Source of the DNA: Paraburkholderia caffeinitolerans
Lineage (GTDB): Bacteria; Pseudomonadota; Gammaproteobacteria; Burkholderiales; Burkholderiaceae
Assembly: GCF_902859945.1 (NCBI RefSeq)
Contig: NZ_CADIKL010000036.1
Location: 23,298 to 87,297 of the forward strand
Reading direction: 5' to 3'
Length of the DNA stretch: 64,000 bases
In this document: one piece after another, positions 45,269 to 53,565 of the stretch
How the letters are laid out: every line of letters starts with the position of its first letter
How positions within the stretch are numbered: position 1 is the first letter of the stretch
Program-made: the position numbers and the translations under genes
The notes under the pieces: model-generated
The model's input: only the letters and a program-made list of their open reading frames with translations
The model's database searches: none
Told to the model about the DNA's origin: nothing

Positions 45269-45602
45269 GTTCGGGCTCCAGCGGGGTGAGCAATGTCGTG
45301 TCGGCATCCACCATGACGTGGCGCTGCCGGGCCTCGCAGATCGCGTCGACCTTTGCCCAGAATTCGACCACGCTGGCAGTCGTCATCGCGCGCATCTGGT
45401 AGTACGTGGGGGCATCCTTTACCTGCCAGAGCAGCCGCAGCACATTGCGCTCGCCAGGCACCGCGACGGGCGGCGAGACCCAGCGCGAGACAAGCGAGAG
45501 ACCACGTGACAGATGATCGGGCAGGTACAGTTCGTGGAGTAAAGCCGTGACCTCCGGAATGCGCTCCGGGGCCAGCGTGATTTCATCGAGGATATGGATC
45601 AT
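45258..45602 (-). CDS. Small alpha/beta-barrel (Dabb/NIPSNAP-like) protein
   Basis: A 114-residue protein, IHILDEITLAPERIPEVTALLHELYLPDHLSRG at the start, with an amphipathic barrel pattern similar to small dimeric alpha/beta proteins. First gene of the operon that faces the AraC regulator. A decayed copy of its central part is at 49776-49930. No catalytic motif recognised. Confidence 0.65.
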   Translation of the reverse strand: MIHILDEITLAPERIPEVTALLHELYLPDHLSRGLSLVSRWVSPPVAVPGERNVLRLLWQVKDAPTYYQMRAMTTASVVEFWAKVDAICEARQRHVMVDADTTLLTPLEPEHAA

Positions 45603-45757
45603 GGAGGGCTCGTGTCGGATTGCTTCGCCAGGTGCTCGTGAGTGAGCGTTCGCTGAAAAAGGCCGCGTGGCGTGTGGGTATACTAGGTTGGCGTTTGCTG
45701 GCCGACCCCTACCAGATCGTTCACTCAACACTATCGCGGCAATCAAAACTGATCAGT

Positions 45758-46804
45758 ATGAAAGTTCCTTCCCAGCGCCGTGCCGCACGCGGTCTTCCCG
45801 GGCTCGACGCGCGCTTGATGCACGAACTGAAGCCAGGCCAGAGCAGCAAGCCGGCCGCGATGCAACCCGAAGACGACGAAGTGCCTGTCGACAGTTCGAT
45901 TGCGTTGTATCGCTATGCGATCGAACGTCTCGAAGCGCAAGTGGCGCAGAGCGACGGCCATCCGCCGATGCGCAAGGAAGAAGTCGAGCTCATGTGCCGC
46001 TGTCTGGTGAGTTGCCGTACGCTCGATCACGCGATGCAGTGCGCCGCCTCGTTTTGCCAGATGCTTTATCCCCGGGCTGGCAAGCTTCTGCTAACGGTGC
46101 GCGAAGGCGAGGCTTGCTTCGAGATGGATTCGCTGCGGCGTACGCGCAGTTCGGCGGCATGCCTCGTCGACGTAACGGGCCTGCTGTGTTATCTGCAGAT
46201 GTTCAGCTGGCTGATCGGGCAACCGTTGCGGCTGCGCCGGGCCTGGGTGGGACATCCGCGACGCAGCGACGTGATGCCTTTGCTGGGTCTGTTTGATGCG
46301 CCGGTGGCGGTGGGCGCGAAAAACTATGGATTCGCGTTCGATGCGGCTGTGCTTTCGCATCCGGTCGTGCGGCAGCCGCTGGAACTCGATGCTTTTCTTG
46401 CCGATTTTCCGTTTCAGCTTGTCGAGGCGGCGCCGGCCGTCGTGTCGTGGACGCAGAAGGCTCGTGGGTTACTGGATGCAGCGATTGCGCGCGAGCAGGC
46501 ACTGCCTTCGTTGCCCGACCTGGCTGCATGGTTTGGCGTGAGCGAGCCGACCGTGCGGCGGCGTCTCGCTGCCGAGGGCACCACCTATCTGGCGCTGCGC
46601 GAGCGTTGCTTGCGCGAGGCCGCCGAGCGCTGTCTGCGCGACACCGACTGGGCGATTGCGCGGATCGCGAGTCATCTGGGGTTTGGCGGCGAGGAAGCGT
46701 TCAGGCGCGCGTTCCTGCGATGGACGGGGCATGCGCCGAGTCGATATCGGACGCGGGCGCGGACGCTATTGCACCCCCCGCCATCGGAGGAGTCGATCAG
46801 ATAG
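45758..46804 (+). CDS. AraC-family transcriptional regulator
   Basis: A 348-residue regulator with an N-terminal ligand domain of the AraC_binding_2/OruR-like type and a C-terminal double HTH (LPDLAAWFGVSEPTVRRRLAAEGTTYLALRERCLREAAERCL ... IARIASHLGFGGEEAFRRAFLRWTGHAPSRYR). The final dozen residues (after TRARTL) are encoded by the antisense strand of a decayed lipoprotein gene (46776-46930), so the natural C-terminus has been replaced. I used the ATG at 45758; longer starts are open. It is divergent from, and probably controls, the Dabb-MDR operon. Confidence 0.87.
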   Translation: MKVPSQRRAARGLPGLDARLMHELKPGQSSKPAAMQPEDDEVPVDSSIALYRYAIERLEAQVAQSDGHPPMRKEEVELMCRCLVSCRTLDHAMQCAASFCQMLYPRAGKLLLTVREGEACFEMDSLRRTRSSAACLVDVTGLLCYLQMFSWLIGQPLRLRRAWVGHPRRSDVMPLLGLFDAPVAVGAKNYGFAFDAAVLSHPVVRQPLELDAFLADFPFQLVEAAPAVVSWTQKARGLLDAAIAREQALPSLPDLAAWFGVSEPTVRRRLAAEGTTYLALRERCLREAAERCLRDTDWAIARIASHLGFGGEEAFRRAFLRWTGHAPSRYRTRARTLLHPPPSEESIR

Positions 46805-46930
46805 CGATAACCGCCCAAGGTCTGGATGACCCCGCCGGTACATGCCTGGGTTTGCTCCAGCGTTTGGGAGGGTTGGTAATTTGATAGGCCAAGCCAGAGG
46901 TAGGTGGTCGTTGCGGCCTGGGGAACTTGA
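46776..46930 (-). pseudogene. Fragment of lipoprotein gene (copy of 50096-51088)
   Basis: About 155 bp closely matching 50235-50388, the 3' part of the lipoprotein gene. It would encode QVPQA..TYLWL.LSNYQ and GGVIQTLGGYRYLIDSS. Both ends are broken, and the reverse strand supplies the last codons of the AraC gene. Confidence 0.8.
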
Positions 46931-47045
46931 TGAGGCTGACCACGTCGAGCAATTTCGGTCGCAATGCCGGCGGCATGCAGTGGACGTCGATATTTATCGT
47001 GGTCGTAGGCTCTGTCACCCTGAACGACACCAATACGGAGCCAAA

Positions 47046-47149
47046 CGGGCAGGTGACCAGCGTCGATGGCGGGGCGACGCTGCCCTAATCGAACCGCAAG
47101 CATTTAATCTGCGCCCTCCGCGCCTTCACAAGCGCGGAGGGCGTTTTTT
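47046..47149 (+). pseudogene. Relic of SDR 3 3' end plus terminator
   Basis: Starts AACGGGCAGGTGACCAGCGT and matches 43512-43612 (end of the third SDR gene, its stop region and its terminator). The hairpin (47113-47123 with 47132-47142, then six T) is preserved with compensating changes, so it may still terminate transcription. Nothing of the rest of the SDR gene remains. Confidence 0.78.
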
Positions 47150-47275
47150 GGGTTCTTCGCAGATTTCCGGGGGAAGGGTTCTGCTCGACCCGTTGCCCTC
47201 ATCCGGGCCGCGGCGTTGCCAACGACTGCTCCCGGAGCATCGCTGGCGCTCGCTTATCCGCGTGACAACTTCGGC

Positions 47276-47488
47276 TCAGTACTGCTTCCTCGGGGGCAAC
47301 GACCTTTTGATCTGTTTTCGGAGTCGGGACACAGCGGCAGCCTTCTTTCGTTTGCGTTTCGCAGTGGGTTTTTCATAAGCCGTTCTGGCCCGCAGTTCCT
47401 TTATCAAACCGGTGCTCTCGATCGAGCGTCGGAAGCGGCGCAACGCGACTTCCAGCGGTTCGTTCAGCTTGGGGGTTACAGTAGTCAA
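47276..47488 (-). CDS. rpsU: Ribosomal protein bS21
   Basis: A 70-residue bS21: LTTVTPKLNEPLEVALRRFRRSIE, then the basic C-terminus KRKRKKAAAVSRLRKQIKRSL. The start is a TTG at 47488 preceded by AGGAAGA; no ATG in frame fits. Burkholderia carry several rpsU copies, and this one sits on the secondary replicon next to small cold-shock-linked proteins. It may provide a condition-specific ribosome variant. Confidence 0.9.
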   Translation of the reverse strand: MTTVTPKLNEPLEVALRRFRRSIESTGLIKELRARTAYEKPTAKRKRKKAAAVSRLRKQIKRSLPPRKQY

Positions 47489-47508
47489 TTTTCTTCCTGG
47501 TTGTGAGT

Positions 47509-47724
47509 TCAGCCAAAGCACACGTCTAGCCACTCCTGCGCCCATATTTTCGCATGGGCAATAGCGTCTTCGCGCGCGTCGAAGCCCGCAAGATCGCCGC
47601 TTAGATGAATGTCGTACTCGCTGCCGTCCGCACGGCTGGTGCTGATGCGGGCATGGGCCATGTATTCGCCGTCAGCCCTGCGTGGCGTCGGGTCGATGAT
47701 GAATCGCGTTGAATTGAAGTGCAC
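47509..47724 (-). CDS. Small cold-shock-island protein A
   Basis: A 71-residue protein with GTG start (AAGGAAC upstream). The C-terminal pattern SGDLAGFDAREDAIAHAKIWAQEWLD matches the protein at 48879-49103 and more weakly that at 48111-48401, so three paralogues lie within 1.6 kb. It lies 20 bp upstream of rpsU and is probably co-transcribed. Function unknown. Confidence 0.72.
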   Translation of the reverse strand: MHFNSTRFIIDPTPRRADGEYMAHARISTSRADGSEYDIHLSGDLAGFDAREDAIAHAKIWAQEWLDVCFG

Positions 47725-47794
47725 CGTCGTTCCTTGTTCGGTTGCGGCACAACCATGATCGTTGCGCCAGCGTCGCGTGGATGGGTGGGCTGCC

Positions 47795-48034
47795 TCACGC
47801 GTTCAGCAGGGCCATGATCTGGCCGGCCTCGCGATCCGAGTCGCAGCTCGCCATGCCGTCCTTACGCAGCAGTGCGCGAACCGACACAAACATCAGATAA
47901 GCATCGGCATCGACCTCGTGGCGACCGTCGAAGATGACGTCTTCGAGCTCGGCGCGGGCTCCTGACGGCAGAAACCGGTCGACAAGTCCGGAGCCGTCGC
48001 GTCGAATCCACTTCAAGAGATCAGCTCTGTCCAT
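47795..48034 (-). CDS. Hypothetical small protein
   Basis: A 79-residue acidic protein (MDRADLLKWIRRDGSGLVDRFLP...) with GGAGG directly before the ATG and good codon use. No recognised domain. It lies among the cold-shock-linked small genes on the same strand. Confidence 0.65.
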   Translation of the reverse strand: MDRADLLKWIRRDGSGLVDRFLPSGARAELEDVIFDGRHEVDADAYLMFVSVRALLRKDGMASCDSDREAGQIMALLNA

Positions 48035-48110
48035 GTCAAACCTCCGATGTTGCCTGCGTGTCCCGCCGCGAACGCGTGCTGACGGGTCCCGGCGTGCCGC
48101 GAGCTGCGAA

Positions 48111-48401
48111 TCACACCTTCAAATCGAGGAAGTTCGTGTCCCGGGAACAGGTGTCGATGAGGTGTTCGGCATAGGCAGTCGACGCACGCCGTGCGTCGCC
48201 GGCGGTCTGGAAGGGCCTCGTCACCGCAAGCCGGAATACGCGGCTGCGGGGCGCTTCGCCTGAGCTTTCCGGTTCCTGGATACGCACGGCAGCGTCAAAC
48301 CCTTCGTCGTAGTTGTGCCCACTTCCGGGCGCGGTGGCATGATGTGGATAGACCAGTGGATAAACTTCCAGTCCACGGTAGAGACGGAAACCGGTTTTCA
48401 T
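48111..48401 (-). CDS. Small cold-shock-island protein B
   Basis: A 96-residue protein: YRGLEVYPLVYPH, YDEGFDAAVRIQE, then AGDARRASTAYAEHLID, the same layout as proteins A and C (beta segments then an A-rich helix near the end). AAGG precedes the ATG at 48401. Function unknown. Confidence 0.68.
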   Translation of the reverse strand: MKTGFRLYRGLEVYPLVYPHHATAPGSGHNYDEGFDAAVRIQEPESSGEAPRSRVFRLAVTRPFQTAGDARRASTAYAEHLIDTCSRDTNFLDLKV

Positions 48402-48702
48402 GAAATACCTTTGAAGCCGCGCCAATACGCGACAAATCGGGAAAAGAGTGTGAGCGACTGAGTCCAGTCTTCACATGATTGGCCGTGTTGTTCGGCCTAT
48501 GATGAAAGTGAGCGGCCCGATTCCGCCGGAAAAGGTGGCCAGGGAGGCGCAGAGAAGGGCTGTGGGTCAATCAACGCCTTCATGCTACACTCATTGCCCT
48601 ATTTGTACAGCGAATGTTCTCTTTTCCCTGTGCTTTTACGAAGCCGCCAGACTGGATCGACTGCGGGCCTGCGCGTAACGCCGTATCGCAGCGGACCTTC
48701 GC

Positions 48703-48882
48703 ATGAATCTCGAAACCCCGATATGGGATCATCCGGAACATGAGGCGCTGCGTCTATTGACGAACCAACTCGCCTCATGTCGGGGCTGTGCTCACACTTC
48801 GGTGTACTTCGCAATCTCAAGTGCGTCGTCGACCTTGTGCCCCATATGTGTTGGCTGTCTTGAACGGGTGCGTCGCCTTTAG
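48703..48882 (+). CDS. 59-residue Cys-rich (zinc-ribbon-like) protein
   Basis: A short frame starting MNLETPIWDHPEHEALRLL. It has cysteines in two knuckles, CRGC and CPICVGC, which could bind one zinc. It ends overlapping by 4 bp the convergent protein C gene. The ribosome site is weak, so the call rests on the Cys pattern. Confidence 0.4.
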   Translation: MNLETPIWDHPEHEALRLLTNQLASCRGCAHTSVYFAISSASSTLCPICVGCLERVRRL

Positions 48883-49103
48883 CCGCGCGTGTCGACCCAG
48901 TTGCGTGCCCAGCGTGTCGAGTGCTGCAGCGCCTGCTCTTCACTCGTGAAGTAATCGAGCGAATAGAACTGGTAGCGGCCTTCGGCGCGCGCGCTATCGG
49001 TGCGCTCAAGCAGCAGGTTGGATGAAAAACTGCCGTCGGGCAAACGATGCGACGAGGGGTGGACGGCATAGCCGTTGTATTGCTGAATTAGTTCGTTATG
49101 CAT
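48879..49103 (-). CDS. Small cold-shock-island protein C
   Basis: A 74-residue protein: YNGYAVHPSSHRLPDGSFSSNLLLER, FYSLDYFTSEEQALQHSTRWARNWVDTRG. The ending matches protein A (F..EE.A..H...WA..W.D). It lies between csp and the other paralogues. The upstream region is AT-rich and could give a structured leader. Function unknown. Confidence 0.72.
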   Translation of the reverse strand: MHNELIQQYNGYAVHPSSHRLPDGSFSSNLLLERTDSARAEGRYQFYSLDYFTSEEQALQHSTRWARNWVDTRG

Positions 49104-49378
49104 TTTAATTTTAATGATGTTCGAGTGCGCGCGCCGTGTGAAATGTGCACGGATGCGCCGATTCAAAGCCATTGCGAGCTGAATCTGAAGCAGTCGGAAA
49201 GCGAAAGAAGGCGTTTCAGCCGGAGGGGAGAAGGACGCTCAACGAGACATGTGGCGCCTGGTAAGCTGCTGAATAAACAAATGCAGCTAAGCGCGACCGC
49301 GCCAATTTCAGGAGACAAAGCTCCGCGAGGGTGTCGCTGAACCCGGCGTCCATCGCGGAGGACCGGGCTCTTCAAACT

Positions 49379-49582
49379 TTACAGCGGCTTGATGTTAGCT
49401 GCTTGCAGACCCTTCGGGCCTCGCTTCGTTTCGAAGCTGACCTTCTGATTCTCAGTCAGCGTCTTGAAGCCGTCGCCGCTGATCTCGGAGAAGTGCGCGA
49501 ATAGATCGTCGCCGCCATTGTCCGGGGTGATGAAGCCAAAGCCTTTGCTGTCGTTGAACCACTTAACGATACCGGTATCCAT
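49379..49582 (-). CDS. cspA: Cold shock protein (CspA family)
   Basis: A 67-residue OB-fold RNA chaperone: GIVKWFNDSKGFGFITPD (RNP1), DLFAHFSEI (RNP2), VSFETKRGPKGLQAANI. AGGA lies upstream of the ATG. A leader of up to about 170 bp separates it from the next relic, typical of cold-regulated csp mRNAs. Confidence 0.95.
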   Translation of the reverse strand: MDTGIVKWFNDSKGFGFITPDNGGDDLFAHFSEISGDGFKTLTENQKVSFETKRGPKGLQAANIKPL

Positions 49583-49775
49583 GAAGAATCCTTGAGGAAA
49601 ATAGAAAAATTTGCTCTGTTACGGAGCGTTTGAAGCAACAAGGAGGGAGAGGACAACGAATACCGCTGAGGAGCGAGCAATTGATGAACAGCAATCGAAC
49701 TTCTTGAACTTCGAACGACACAGTACCCGCTGTGTGCTACCAGCGTCAATACTTATCTTGTAACTGTTTCACCAG

Positions 49776-50090
49776 GATCGCATCGGCCCTTGCCCCAAAT
49801 TCGACCGCGATGGTAGTTGTCATCGCGCGCAGCTGGTAGTGCGTGGGGCGTCCTTGACCCGCCAGAGCAGCCACGGCACATTGCGCTCGCAAGGCGCCGC
49901 GACGGGCGGCGAGACCCAGCGCGGGACGAGCGGGAGTCCGCCGAGCGTTGTCTGCGCGACACCGATTGGGCGATTGCGTGGATCGCGAGTGATCCGGGGT
50001 TTGGCGGAGAGGAAGCGTTCCGGCGCGCGTTCCTGCGATGGACGGGGTTGCGCCGCGCCGATATCGGATGCATGCGCGGGCGCAAGTGTG
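49776..50090. pseudogene. Chimeric relic: small Dabb gene fused to AraC 3' end
   Basis: The part 49776-49930 matches 45340-45496 (inside the small alpha/beta-barrel gene). The part from 49941 to about 50090 matches 46621-46770 (AraC second HTH). The ~1.1 kb between them in the original is deleted. It directly abuts the intact lipoprotein gene, in the same order as AraC and the lipoprotein fragment at 46.8 kb. No frame survives along its length. Confidence 0.82.
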
Positions 50091-50095
50091 ATTCC

Positions 50096-51088
50096 TTATT
50101 GCCCCTGTGCGGCAACCAAGCGCTGTGCGATGAAGTCGGCGGCGATGCGGTTATATCCGGCACCGACGGCTGAATACCGGTCGCCAGCTTGGTACAACAC
50201 CCCGGAATATACCGTTCCGTTGTACTCAATATTGCACCCGCGTCCATTGGAGGAGTCGATCAGATATCGATAACCCCCCAAGGTCTGGATGACCCCGCCG
50301 GTACGTGCTTGGGTTTGCTCCAGCGTCTCGGTGGACTGGTAATTTGACAGGCTTAACCAGAGGTAGGTGTTAATTACGGCTTGGGGAACCTGATAGATTT
50401 GCGCCCCATGCGGCATTGCCGTGCTGTCGTCCCTCAAAAGATATAAACCGGTCGGGTAAGCATTTTCGTCCTTTTGTAACACGTCCGAAAGTGGTTGGCC
50501 GGAAACGTCGGTTGCATTGACGGATACGCTGTAGAGCGGCGTCGACATACCCTGCATGCCAAGCTCGTAGCCCTGTGGGAGTTTCGCGAAGATCTTCGAG
50601 TTGGCTCCGATATCAGTGTCCGGCGTATGTTGCGACGTGAACGCGCCTTCTGCGGTGATATACACGTGCGTCGCATACTGTCTCTTGAAGTTGCCGGCGA
50701 TGACGCTCGACGCCATGCTGAAATTGCTGTCGCTGTCGGCGTTGACATAGTATTGCGTCCTGCCGAAGCCGGTCGAAGCGGGTAGGGGACCTGCCATGCC
50801 TTGCCCGGTAGGGCGCATATCGAACTGGTAGTAGCCTGCTCCGGTGTCCTTCAGGAAGATGCTGTCGAAGAAGCTGGCATTCGTTGAGGGCGTTGGTGGC
50901 GTTGTATTCGAGTCATCAGCTATCGTTTCGCTGCCAGGGGAATTTGTGGCAACGCTGCTGTTGTCACCGCTGCCCCCACCACAGGCGGCCAGCGATATCA
51001 TCAATGCGATGGCGATAGCGGTGTTTCTCGTGCGTACGCCAGTATTCCCGGGGTTCGGTATATTCCACATCTTCGTTTTTTCCATCAT
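50096..51088 (-). CDS. Lipoprotein of unknown function
   Basis: A 330-residue protein with a lipobox (MISLAACGGGSGD) and a long Ser/Thr/Pro-rich linker, then a beta-rich domain ending GTVYSGVLYQAGDRYSAVGAGYNRIAADFIAQRL. No catalytic motif recognised. A fragment of its 3' part is duplicated at 46776-46930. The region upstream (51089-51243) is strongly AT-rich and probably carries its promoter. Lower GC than the flanks suggests acquisition with the CDI locus. Confidence 0.75.
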   Translation of the reverse strand: MMEKTKMWNIPNPGNTGVRTRNTAIAIALMISLAACGGGSGDNSSVATNSPGSETIADDSNTTPPTPSTNASFFDSIFLKDTGAGYYQFDMRPTGQGMAGPLPASTGFGRTQYYVNADSDSNFSMASSVIAGNFKRQYATHVYITAEGAFTSQHTPDTDIGANSKIFAKLPQGYELGMQGMSTPLYSVSVNATDVSGQPLSDVLQKDENAYPTGLYLLRDDSTAMPHGAQIYQVPQAVINTYLWLSLSNYQSTETLEQTQARTGGVIQTLGGYRYLIDSSNGRGCNIEYNGTVYSGVLYQAGDRYSAVGAGYNRIAADFIAQRLVAAQGQ

Positions 51089-51243
51089 GCACTGCGCGAC
51101 ACTATGGGTTGAGTGCAGTTTGTTGATGAAATTGTATTTAGAAATGCTAAATTATATGCAATATACAAACTATTCGATGGGCGCAATCATATAACGTGGG
51201 GAATTAGTTGTGGATGATGCAAATCATCGAAGGGTGGGCATAA

Positions 51244-51795
51244 TTATTTTAATGCTGGATTGTTTGATTTTTCGCTATCGATGCGTATCAGTTCGAAATC
51301 GGCCGAGCCGCCCTGTTTGTAGGCGAGAAAAAGATGATATTCACCTGGCTTTATTTCAAAGGCCTTATCCTTAAAAATTAGGCCGTTTGATTTCAAGGTC
51401 ATAGGAAAATTGTCGAAGACGAGGAACGGATCATTGGACATCATGCCCGTTAGTCCGCACGTCACATAAGTACCATTGCTGCCTTCAGGCATTCTTCTCG
51501 TAGTCGAGGTTCCGCACACGCGAGGAGTTATCGCATCGAACTGTTTGCCATCTTTCCTGTAGAGGCGAAATAGAGGAAGATTATTTCCAGCGGCATCACC
51601 TCGGATGACGGATATCGTCGATACATCCCAGTTCCGGCCTTTGATGTTTGCTACCTGGTAGGTTCCGTAGAATTGCTCCAGGTTTTCCGCCGCCTGGCCT
51701 TTCAATCCCTGGTTTTCGTCTGCAAGGTCTGGGACAAGCACGGAGCACGCGCCAATGAGTGGGAAAATGGATGCGATAAGATATTTAATTTTCAT
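51244..51795 (-). CDS. Small lipoprotein downstream of CDI cassette
   Basis: A 183-residue protein with a clear type II signal (IASIFPLIGACSVLV) and a mature beta-rich part with two further Cys (PRVCGTS, YVTCGLT). GGAAACC lies before the ATG. It follows the second CDI immunity gene on the same strand by 91 bp. Several Burkholderia CDI loci carry a small lipoprotein (BcpO), but I see no decisive similarity. Composition is AT-rich. Confidence 0.7.
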   Translation of the reverse strand: MKIKYLIASIFPLIGACSVLVPDLADENQGLKGQAAENLEQFYGTYQVANIKGRNWDVSTISVIRGDAAGNNLPLFRLYRKDGKQFDAITPRVCGTSTTRRMPEGSNGTYVTCGLTGMMSNDPFLVFDNFPMTLKSNGLIFKDKAFEIKPGEYHLFLAYKQGGSADFELIRIDSEKSNNPALK

Positions 51796-51886
51796 GGGGT
51801 TTCCTTAGAGAAAAAATCATGGTCGTTACATGACTATTGATCTGCATTGCAAATGACAAACTTGAATGAAGCTGGGTTGGTTGTCA

Positions 51887-52150
51887 TCAGGGGTTGTCCT
51901 GTTCGTCGCCCTTTATTTCGTAGCTCTTGCGTGCTTTTTTGTAGCTGTTGTCGAAAGGCTTGATGTGCAGCATACGTGCCCGACTGCACATCCCACCTAC
52001 TGCGGCCACTCCGAACCCCAGTAATAATGGAATGACACTCCATGGAGACGACGGCGCAAACTTGAGGGAAGCAAACATTATGGCCAGACCGATAATGACT
52101 AGACTGACGCTTGCCCCCCAAGTTAAATTCCCATCTGCAATAAATTTCAT
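51887..52150 (-). CDS. Putative CDI immunity protein for displaced CT (2 TM)
   Basis: An 87-residue protein with two hydrophobic helices (WGASVSLVIIGLAIMFASL and WSVIPLLLGFGVAAVGGM) and a charged tail. Its ATG overlaps the stop of the displaced cdiA-CT as ATGA. That tight coupling and its position immediately after the toxin end are typical of cdiI genes. A membrane location suggests the cognate toxin acts at the inner membrane. Confidence 0.68.
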   Translation of the reverse strand: MKFIADGNLTWGASVSLVIIGLAIMFASLKFAPSSPWSVIPLLLGFGVAAVGGMCSRARMLHIKPFDNSYKKARKSYEIKGDEQDNP

Positions 52151-53450
52151 TTCCCAGCTCCAGAACCTATAAAGCGGCTCCATGAGGAATTAATAAATTC
52201 CTGAATGGAATTTCCCCAGCTGCTGGAATTAAACTGATTTGCTGCTTCGTTCACTGCGGGACTCAAGGCAGGAACTCGGCCAGATATGGTACTTGCAGCA
52301 ATCCCGACTACGCTATTTTCATAGTATTGACCCACATCGGGTTTCGCAATCTGCACAATTCCATCTGCGGCCATGCCAACAGCTGTTCCAGCAAAAGATG
52401 CAGTTGTAAAACCCGGCGAATAAGGCGATGGAATTTGTGCCGCAGCGGCCGTCGCGGCGCTAAACCTACCGGCCGCTGTCGAAACTCCCCCCGCCACATT
52501 GGCTACTGTTCCCCGCACATCCATCCCGACTGGCGACGGCGTATACGTATAAGCACTCGGCACTTGCCCCGGCGCGGCCGAGTTGTAGTTCTCCATGATG
52601 AATGACTGCAACGCCTGATTTGCCTGCGGCAACGACTGGATAACCAGCGGATTCCCGTTTGCGTTGGTCAAACCGGTGTTGATCCACACCGCACCCGGAT
52701 CGGTCGGGGTCCGCCCATTCAGTTCCTCTGCTACGCCCGACGGCACGCAGCCGCCGCTCGTACACATCCCCATAAGCCGCATCTGGTCTTCAACCTGCGC
52801 CTGCGTGTACTGGCCATTGCTTTTATCTGCGATGTCTTTCGCCAGCTTCCGTTCATCCGGATGAAGTTGCCTGTTGTACAAGTCCACGTTAGAACCGGAG
52901 AACGCCCCCGCCCCTCCCGCCGCCGCGCCTGCATCGGTCGCAACAACGTTCGCAACAATGTTCCCGAGCGCCTTGTTCACATCAGCATCACCGGTTGGAT
53001 TCGATGCCGCGATCGAACCGCTCAGTTCATTCAGCGTCGGCGCCATCTTCGATCCAATCGCCGCACCGGCCGCGCCCGCGACAGCACTACCCACACCACC
53101 ACCAAGCCCCGCCACCACAGCCGCGCCCGCTGCCTGCATTGCCGCGCGCTTATCACCGCCCTCGGCCCACGCAGGGTCGTGAGTAGCTTTCGCCTGGGCA
53201 TCCGCATAATCGCCAATACGCTGCGCCACTGCCTGGCCCGCTGCCTGTGCCGCCTGCATCCGGTCCGCCTGCTGGTTCAGCAGGGCGTTCAGGTCAGGCG
53301 TGTTCGCGACCTTGCCGTTCGTGTCCACCGTGTCGCGACTCAGGCTCGCCACGTCCTGCTTCTGGTTCGCGCCGTCCATGATGTTGATCGTACCGGCGCT
53401 CACCGCGCTGCGCGTGGTCGCGTCCGACGAGCCGCTGTCGCTCTGCGAGG
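52147..53450 (-). pseudogene. Displaced (orphan) cdiA-CT toxin cassette
   Basis: A cdiA 3' fragment without its own start. Its first ~200 codons (53450 down to ~52855) are nearly identical to the pretoxin region of the main cdiA up to the DLYNRQLHPDE boundary; beyond that the toxin differs. The orphan toxin is ~235 residues (MRLMGMCTSGGCVPSGVAEELNG ... FINSSWSRFIGSGAGK) with Ala/Gly-rich hydrophobic stretches. It looks like an older toxin cassette pushed downstream by acquisition of the present one. Homologous recombination through the repeated pretoxin region could swap it back. Confidence 0.78.
52855..53450 (-). repeat. Duplicated pretoxin region, copy 1 (copy 2 at 54786-55376)
   Basis: About 590 bp nearly identical between the displaced cassette and the main cdiA, encoding SDSGSSDATTRSAVSAG to NVDLYNRQLHPDE. 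Homology breaks sharply at CTCTGCG on one side and at the DLYN boundary on the other. Confidence 0.88.
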
Positions 53451-53517
53451 CTTCGAGGCAGGGCAGCAAGTGAGGATCGAAGTGCAGCACGGCAGGCTCG
53501 TCATCACGCCGGACTGA
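53443..53517 (+). pseudogene. Remnant of SymE-type toxin gene (3' end)
   Basis: On the plus strand, the frame ending at 53517 reads LRGFEAGQQ and then VRIEVQHGRLVITPD, the C-terminal signature of the SymE family (AbrB-like fold, toxin-associated). Everything upstream is replaced by the displaced cdiA-CT cassette in antisense. The join lies at 53450. A hairpin terminator follows at 53529. Confidence 0.6.
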
Positions 53518-53528
53518 ACGGCTCCACA

Positions 53529-53563
53529 AACAACAAACCCGGCTCAAGTCCGGGTTTGTTGTT
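53529..53563. terminator. Bidirectional terminator
   Basis: A perfect 14-bp stem (53529-53542 with 53550-53563, ACCCGG / CCGGGT at the loop end) with a 7-nt loop, between the symE remnant (plus strand) and the end of the immunity operon (minus strand). Confidence 0.85.
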
Positions 53564-53565
53564 GC

